Part shown: positions 8,066-12,921 of the stretch, in pieces
Layout: each line of letters opens with the position of its first letter
How positions within the stretch are numbered: position 1 is the stretch's first letter
Assembly: GCA_900765525.1 (NCBI GenBank)
Contig: CAAFRY010000111.1
Location: forward strand, 1 to 12,921
DNA from: an uncultured Blautia sp.
Lineage (GTDB): Bacteria; Bacillota; Clostridia; Lachnospirales; Lachnospiraceae
DNA: 12,921 nt
Reading direction: 5' to 3'
The notes under the pieces: model-generated
Database searches by the model: none
The model's input: only the letters and a program-made list of their open reading frames with translations
What the model was told of the DNA's origin: nothing
Position numbers and translations under genes: made by a program

Positions 8066-8593
8066 ATGAACAAAAGAATATTGTCCATTCTGGTGGAAAA
8101 TACAGCCGGTGTATTAAGCCGTGTGTCGGGATTATTCAGCCGGCGGGGGTATAATATCGCCAGTATATCTGCAGGTGTTACCACGAATCCCAATTATACC
8201 CGTATTACTGTGGTATGCACGGGAGATGAGTTGATTCTGGAGCAGATTACCAGACAAGTGGAGAAGCTGGAGGATGTTCTCTCGGTAAAGGTTTTAAAGG
8301 ACGGAGAGAGCGTAAACCGGGAATTGATTTTGGTGAAAGTCAGGGTAACTCCGGAGCAAAGACCGGGAATTACCGCTATTGTGGATATTTTCAGAGCCAA
8401 TATCATTGATGTGGGTAAGGAATCCATGATTATAGAGGTGACAGGAACAAAATCCAAGCTGGAAGCCTTTATCAATCTGCTGGATGGCTATGAAATTTTA
8501 GAGCTTGCCAGAACAGGCATCACCGGACTTTCCAGAGGAGCAGAGGATGTTTTTTATCCCACAGAGGAAGAGAATTTTGAATCAGGTAATTAG
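8066..8593 (+). CDS. ilvN: Acetolactate synthase small (regulatory) subunit
   Basis: A 175-residue regulatory subunit that activates the catalytic IlvB subunit and carries end-product control. The N-terminal ACT domain (about 3-78) reads RILSILVENTAGVLSRVSGL then RRGYNIASIS. Asn12, Gly15 and Asn30 match the valine-binding positions of E. coli IlvH (Asn11, Gly14, Asn29), so valine inhibition is expected. The C-terminal domain (about 82-160) contains LILVKVRVTPEQRPGI and the IIEVTGT core. It is about ten residues longer than IlvH at the C-terminus. The start at 8066 follows GAGAGAGGG (8051-8059). The catalytic subunit ilvB is not in this window. ilvC follows 47 bases later and is probably co-transcribed. 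Confidence 0.93.
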   Translation: MNKRILSILVENTAGVLSRVSGLFSRRGYNIASISAGVTTNPNYTRITVVCTGDELILEQITRQVEKLEDVLSVKVLKDGESVNRELILVKVRVTPEQRPGITAIVDIFRANIIDVGKESMIIEVTGTKSKLEAFINLLDGYEILELARTGITGLSRGAEDVFYPTEEENFESGN

Positions 8594-8601
8594 AGAGTTA
8601 A

Positions 8602-9654
<1,053 letters not shown>

Positions 9655-9678
9655 AGAATAGAAAGGCCAGATAAAGGC

Positions 9679-9717
9679 AAAAAAAACGGGTAGGAGCCAT
9701 AAACTCTTACCCGTTTT
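9679..9717. terminator. Bidirectional terminator between ilvC and the LysR gene
   Basis: Arms at 9683-9696 and 9704-9717 pair over 14 bp with one G-T pair (core ACGGGTA/TACCCGT) around a 7-base loop. For the minus strand it is followed by eight T (complement of 9679-9686). For the plus strand the T-tract is the four T closing the stem plus a T-rich tail. The last codons and stop of the LysR gene lie inside the stem. Confidence 0.85.
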
Positions 9718-10624
9718 CTGTTTCTTTCTTACCGGATTTTTGCCGGTAGAACTGGATGAATTCTTTAACCGCTGAGGTCTGCTGGATGTTTTCCAGATAA
9801 GCAAAACCGATTTCCCGCTTGTGGAGAGGCGCCTCCAGAGGGATGTTTACCAAAGTTCCGTCTTTTAGTTCGTTTTCCACAAACTGGCGTATGACACAGG
9901 CCACGCCAAGTCCTGTTTTGGCGAATTCAATAAGCAGGTCCATGGTGGAAACCTCCAGAGTATTGTTGGTTTCAATATGATACAGAGACAGATAATCGTC
10001 TATATACTGGCGTGTCATATTTTCCTTGTCCAGCAGCATTAAGGTGGCGGATTTAAACAAATCATCCTTGCGGCTGGTGCGCAGGGAGAGATTGTCAAGA
10101 TAAGACTGGGTGCTGACAAAAATATCCTCGATTTCTCCTAAAGAATCAAAGTGAATATGGTGAAGGCGCTCCGGTCTGCCGATAAGTCCCAGGTCTATTT
10201 TGTTCTCTTTTAAAAGATGGAGAGTGTGGTTGGTTGACTGACAGTCAATGGTAATGCGGATATGGGGATGGGCGGCCACGAATTCTTTCAGATATGGCAG
10301 CAGCATATATTTGCACAGGGTGGTAGACACACCGATATGCAGGTGGCCAATGCCTAAATCGTTAATTTTTTTTAACTGCGCTTCTCCGGTCTGAAGGGCG
10401 TAGAAAGCTCTCTGTACATAATCATAGAGGACCTCTCCTTCTTCTGTAAGCTGGACGCCCCGGGAATTTCTGGAAAACAAGGTAACATCAAGGCTTTGCT
10501 CCAGCTTTCGGATGGACTTGCTGATGGCAGGCTGGCTGATAAAAAGCTCTGCGGCAGCCTTAGAAATATTTCCGGCGTTTGCCACGGTATAAAATACTTT
10601 ATAAAGGGATAAATTCTGGTCCAT
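9707..10624 (-). CDS. LysR-type transcriptional regulator
   Basis: A 305-residue LysR-family regulator. The N-terminal winged helix-turn-helix (about 5-63) reads LYKVFYTVANAGNISKAAAE then ISQPAISKSIRKLE, and the wing ends LFSRNSRGVQLTEEG. The C-terminal periplasmic-binding-like effector domain (about 92-295) begins LGIGHLHIGVSTTLCKYMLLP. It is transcribed divergently from leuC across a 155-base gap and convergently to ilvC. By LysR-family habit it probably represses itself and activates leuCD when it binds a pathway metabolite; that is inference. On its strand GAGAAAGGAG lies just upstream of the ATG. The effector cannot be read from sequence; no close named relative (such as CysL, CcpC or LeuO) is recognised. 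Confidence 0.92.
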   Translation of the reverse strand: MDQNLSLYKVFYTVANAGNISKAAAELFISQPAISKSIRKLEQSLDVTLFSRNSRGVQLTEEGEVLYDYVQRAFYALQTGEAQLKKINDLGIGHLHIGVSTTLCKYMLLPYLKEFVAAHPHIRITIDCQSTNHTLHLLKENKIDLGLIGRPERLHHIHFDSLGEIEDIFVSTQSYLDNLSLRTSRKDDLFKSATLMLLDKENMTRQYIDDYLSLYHIETNNTLEVSTMDLLIEFAKTGLGVACVIRQFVENELKDGTLVNIPLEAPLHKREIGFAYLENIQQTSAVKEFIQFYRQKSGKKETENG

Positions 10625-10661
10625 AGTGGGCTCCTTTCTCTTTTATGAGTTTAAGTTATGC

Positions 10662-10690
10662 CTGTCATGTTTAATATGTATTTCTATTAT
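10662..10690 (+). promoter_or_regulatory. Candidate leuC-leuD promoter
   Basis: CTGTCA (10662-10667), a 17-base spacer and TATTAT (10685-10690). TATGAT at 10700-10705 is an alternative -10 box without a good -35. A weak -35 is normal for a LysR-activated promoter. It overlaps the minus-strand promoter. Confidence 0.35.
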
Positions 10691-10715
10691 AGCAAAACCT
10701 ATGATAAAATGGCAA
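10686..10715 (-). promoter_or_regulatory. Promoter of the LysR gene
   Basis: On the minus strand, TTGCCA (complement of 10710-10715), an 18-base spacer and a perfect TATAAT (complement of 10686-10691). It overlaps the leuC control region, so one bound regulator could act on both directions. Confidence 0.65.
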
Positions 10716-10779
10716 TAGCATAACAGAAAAACCTGTAGAACAACGATGAAACAGATTAACAGAACAGGAGGATATAGCT

Positions 10780-12048
10780 ATGGGAATGACAATGACCCAG
10801 AAAATTCTGGCAGCCCATGCAGGGTTGGATAAGGTAGAAGCCGGACAGTTGATTGAGGCAGATTTAGACCTGGTGCTGGGTAATGATATTACCTCACCGG
10901 TGGCTATTCATGAAATGGATAAAATGACTGTGAAGACAGTTTTTGACAAGGATAAGGTGGCTCTGGTCATGGACCATTTTATTCCCAACAAGGATATTAA
11001 ATCAGCAGAGCATTGCAAATGCGTAAGAGAGTTTGCCTGTCGCCATGATATTACGAATTATTTTGATGTAGGAGAGATGGGAATAGAGCATGCCCTTCTT
11101 CCGGAAAAGGGACTGACCGTAGCAGGAGATGTGATTATCGGTGCAGATTCTCATACTTGTACATACGGCGCCTTAGGGGCTTTTTCTACCGGCGTGGGAA
11201 GTACAGACATGGCAGCGGGAATGGCTACCGGAAAAGCCTGGTTCAAAGTGCCTTCTGCTATTAAATTCAATCTGGTAGGAAAGCCTTCCAAATGGGTCAG
11301 CGGCAAGGATGTGATACTGCATATTATCGGCATGATTGGGGTGGACGGCGCCCTTTATAAATCTATGGAGTTTGTAGGTGAGGGTGTGAAAAACCTTACC
11401 ATGGACGACCGTTTCACTATCGCTAATATGGCTATAGAAGCAGGTGGAAAGAATGGAATTTTCCCTGTTGATGATTTGGCAAAGGCCTATATGGAGGAAC
11501 ATTCCAACCGTCCTTATAAGGTCTATGAGGCAGACGAGGACGCAGTGTATGATGAGGAATATACCATTGATTTAAGCGCTTTAAAGCCTACTATTTCATT
11601 TCCGCATCTGCCTTCCAATACCAGGACCATGGACCAGATTACAGAGGATGTAGTCATTGACCAGTCTGTTATCGGTTCCTGTACAAACGGAAGAATTGAT
11701 GATTTAAGATGTGCGGCAGAAATTCTGAAAGGCAGAAAAGTGAAAAAGGGAGTGCGCTGTATCGTAATACCGGCTACTCAGAAAATCTATCTTCAGGCTA
11801 TGGAGGAAGGACTGCTGAAAATCTTTATTGAAGCAGGAGCTGTGGTCAGCACTCCTACCTGCGGGCCCTGCCTGGGCGGCTATATGGGAATTTTGGCAGA
11901 AGGTGAGAGATGTATCTCCACTACCAACAGAAACTTTGTGGGACGTATGGGCCATGTGGATTCAGAGGTATATCTTGCCAGCCCGGCTGTGGCTGCAGCC
12001 AGCGCAGTAACCGGTAAGATTTCCGTACCGGAAGAATTGGGATTATAG
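10780..12048 (+). CDS. leuC: 3-isopropylmalate dehydratase large subunit (archaeal/HacA-type)
   Basis: A 422-residue aconitase-superfamily subunit that, with LeuD, isomerises 2-isopropylmalate to 3-isopropylmalate in leucine synthesis. The 4Fe-4S cysteines are Cys301 (IGSCTNGR), Cys361 and Cys364 ([10 protein letters not shown]). [20 protein letters not shown] (121-140) and [13 protein letters not shown] (380-392) are family motifs. The length of about 420, rather than about 465, marks the archaeal or LeuC2 type also called HacA-like; homoaconitase activity is an alternative, but the leucine role is favoured by context. AGGAGG (10766-10771) is eight bases before the ATG. leuD follows after 11 bases. 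Confidence 0.94.
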   Translation: MGMTMTQKILAAHAGLDKVEAGQLIEADLDLVLGNDITSPVAIHEMDKMTVKTVFDKDKVALVMDHFIPNKDIKSAEHCKCVREFACRHDITNYFDVGEMGIEHALLPEKGLTVAGDVIIGADSHTCTYGALGAFSTGVGSTDMAAGMATGKAWFKVPSAIKFNLVGKPSKWVSGKDVILHIIGMIGVDGALYKSMEFVGEGVKNLTMDDRFTIANMAIEAGGKNGIFPVDDLAKAYMEEHSNRPYKVYEADEDAVYDEEYTIDLSALKPTISFPHLPSNTRTMDQITEDVVIDQSVIGSCTNGRIDDLRCAAEILKGRKVKKGVRCIVIPATQKIYLQAMEEGLLKIFIEAGAVVSTPTCGPCLGGYMGILAEGERCISTTNRNFVGRMGHVDSEVYLASPAVAAASAVTGKISVPEELGL

Positions 12049-12059
12049 GAGGAAGTAAA

Positions 12060-12548
12060 ATGAAAGCAAATGGTACAGTGTTTAAATATGGAGACAATGT
12101 AGATACAGACGTAATTATCCCGGCCAGATATTTGAATTCCTCCGACCCGGCGGAACTGGCGCTTCACTGTATGGAAGACATTGACAAGGATTTTATCCAT
12201 AAAGTGAATAAGGGAGATATTATTGTAGCAGAGAAGAACTTTGGCTGCGGTTCTTCCAGAGAACATGCGCCTATTGCCATTAAGGCAGCAGGGGTTAGCT
12301 GTGTGATTGCAGAAACCTTTGCCAGAATTTTTTACCGCAATGCTATCAATATCGGGTTGCCTATTATTGAGTGCCCAGAGGCTTCCAAAGGCATAGAGGC
12401 AGGAGATGAAGTGGAAGTAGATTTTGATAGCGGAATCATCACCAACAAGACAAAGGGAACCAGCTTTAAAGGCCAGGCATTCCCGGAGTTTATGCAGAAA
12501 ATCATTAAGGCTGAAGGATTGGTAAATTATATTAACAGCCAACAGTAA
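12060..12548 (+). CDS. leuD: 3-isopropylmalate dehydratase small subunit
   Basis: A 162-residue swivelling-domain partner of Leu[12 protein letters not shown] (15-25), [11 protein letters not shown] (61-71, substrate-binding loop) and NIGLP (97-101) are the family motifs. The length of about 160 is the type paired with the 420-residue LeuC. Its ribosome site AGGAGG (12047-12052) overlaps the leuC stop, so the two are co-translated. leuB, which usually follows, is absent: the next gene is a tRNA. Confidence 0.95.
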   Translation: MKANGTVFKYGDNVDTDVIIPARYLNSSDPAELALHCMEDIDKDFIHKVNKGDIIVAEKNFGCGSSREHAPIAIKAAGVSCVIAETFARIFYRNAINIGLPIIECPEASKGIEAGDEVEVDFDSGIITNKTKGTSFKGQAFPEFMQKIIKAEGLVNYINSQQ

Positions 12549-12718
12549 ACAGTAGAAGGAAAGTATGTAAAACTTTGAGGCAGGCAGATTTGGTTTTTAA
12601 ATATCCGGTTTGTCTGCCTTAAAGAGCTTTCTGTAAAGAGGGTAACCCTTTTCAACGGATGGTTTTCTTTGGTAAAAGATAAAATCCTGTAAGAAAATGA
12701 AAAAATGAAAAAGTTTAG
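12549..12718. other. Intergenic region after leuD with weak stem-loops
   Basis: No gene is seen here. AGGCAGA (12582-12588) pairs with TCTGCCT (12613-12619) around a 24-base loop but has no T-tract. AAGAGGG/CCCTTTT at 12636-12652 forms a small stem of about 7 bp ending in four T. Either could end leuCD transcripts weakly; neither is a classical terminator. Confidence 0.4.
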
Positions 12719-12752
12719 AATTTCAAAAAAAACGGTTGATTTTTTTGAAATT
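12719..12752. repeat. A/T-rich 13-bp inverted repeat over the tRNA promoter
   Basis: Perfect arms at 12719-12731 (AATTTCAAAAAAA) and 12740-12752 (TTTTTTTGAAATT) around eight bases. The right arm overlaps the -35 box of the tRNA promoter. It could act as a weak terminator for leuCD or as an intrinsic bend; the role is inference. Confidence 0.5.
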
Positions 12753-12763
12753 TATGGTATACT
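12736..12763 (+). promoter_or_regulatory. Promoter of tRNA-Pro
   Basis: TTGATT (12736-12741), a 16-base spacer and TATACT (12758-12763) with an extended TGG in front. The predicted transcript starts about six bases before the mature tRNA. Confidence 0.7.
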
Positions 12764-12775
12764 AATATTCGTTTC

Positions 12776-12849
12776 CGGGGTATGGCGTAGCTTGGTAGCG
12801 CGCACGGCTGGGGGCCGTGAGGTCGCAGGTTCAAATCCTGTTGCCCCGA
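12776..12849 (+). tRNA. tRNA-Pro, anticodon GGG
   Basis: A full 74-base cloverleaf. The acceptor stem CGGGGTA/TGCCCCG has one G-T pair, the D stem is GCGT/GCGC, the anticodon stem CACGG/CCGTG closes the loop CTGGGGG with anticodon GGG, and the T stem GCAGG/CCTGT (one G-T pair) has loop TTCAAAT. C1-G72 and A73 are the bacterial proline identity elements. It reads CCC and CCU. The 3' CCA is not encoded. Confidence 0.97.
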
Positions 12850-12853
12850 TTTG

Positions 12854-12883
12854 AAAAGTGCTTGATTTCAGGCACTTTTTTTT
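12854..12883 (+). terminator. Intrinsic terminator of tRNA-Pro
   Basis: AAAAGTGC (12854-12861) pairs with GCACTTTT (12872-12879), with further pairing inside, and the T-run continues to 12883. It starts five bases after the tRNA. Confidence 0.85.
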
Positions 12884-12887
12884 ATTC

Positions 12888-12921
12888 TTCTATAGGAAAT
12901 TCTTTTGAATTTCCTATAGAA
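12888..12921. repeat. Perfect 15-bp inverted repeat at the window end
   Basis: TTCTATAGGAAATTC (12888-12902) and GAATTTCCTATAGAA (12907-12921) are exact inverse copies around TTTT. It follows the tRNA terminator by only four bases and may extend past the window. It could be the terminator of a convergent gene to the right or a dispersed hairpin repeat. Confidence 0.75.

Larger units (their letters stand above)
10655..10724. promoter_or_regulatory. Divergent control region with symmetric half-sites
   Basis: GTTATGC (10655-10661) and GCATAAC (10718-10724) are perfect inverted 7-mers. Between them CTAT/ATAG half-sites recur: CTAT 10684-10687, ATAG 10689-10692, CTAT 10699-10702 and ATAG 10715-10718. 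ATAGCA occurs at 10689-10694 and 10715-10720, 26 bases apart. This suits a LysR tetramer contacting two boxes; which sites are used is inference. Confidence 0.45.

Noticed and set aside
11880..12542. 220-residue minus-strand frame over leuC-leuD
   Set aside because: Shadow of two well-recognised genes on the plus strand; its translation shows no family features.

Overview
The window reads as chromosome from an anaerobic, low-to-mid GC Firmicute, most likely a clostridium of the Lachnospiraceae type (Blautia/Ruminococcus-like). This rests on strong AGGAGG ribosome sites, A/T-rich intergenic DNA, a 70-residue AtpE, the archaeal-type LeuC/LeuD pair, and a tRNA gene without encoded CCA. The genus is an inference from protein style; no search was run.

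Layout, left to right. Positions 1-274 hold a non-coding-looking, hairpin-rich stretch. A divergent Sir2-family (sirtuin-like) gene follows at 365-1102 and ends in a strong intrinsic terminator. A leader of about 400 bases then precedes a complete F1Fo ATP synthase operon in the standard order atpB-E-F-H-A-G-D-C (a, c, b, delta, alpha, gamma, beta, epsilon), about 1498-7768. No atpI or atpZ is seen. Next comes a branched-chain amino acid block: ilvN-ilvC (8066-9654), a convergent LysR-type regulator on the minus strand (9707-10624), and the divergent leuC-leuD operon (10780-12548). The window closes with tRNA-Pro(GGG) at 12776-12849, its terminator, and a perfect 15-bp inverted repeat that runs to the last base.

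How the genes work together. The atp genes encode the whole rotary machine. The c-subunit lacks two of the usual sodium ligands, so proton coupling is the better guess. IlvN is the regulatory subunit of acetolactate synthase, and IlvC converts acetolactate or acetohydroxybutyrate to the dihydroxy acid. LeuC and LeuD isomerise 2-isopropylmalate to 3-isopropylmalate. The catalytic partners ilvB, ilvD, leuA and leuB are not in this window, so the pathway is split between loci. The LysR regulator shares a 155-base divergent control region with leuCD and is the obvious candidate regulator of that operon, perhaps also of ilvNC.

Most of the window is ordinary housekeeping DNA. The items most worth a second look are: atpB has no ATG, GTG or TTG start in frame with its conserved N-terminus, only an ACG at ideal distance from the ribosome site; the Sir2 protein keeps its catalytic His and zinc Cys but has lost several NAD-pocket residues; the cofactor loop of IlvC is atypical; and the hairpin-rich 1-274 element and the terminal inverted repeat may be dispersed repeats.
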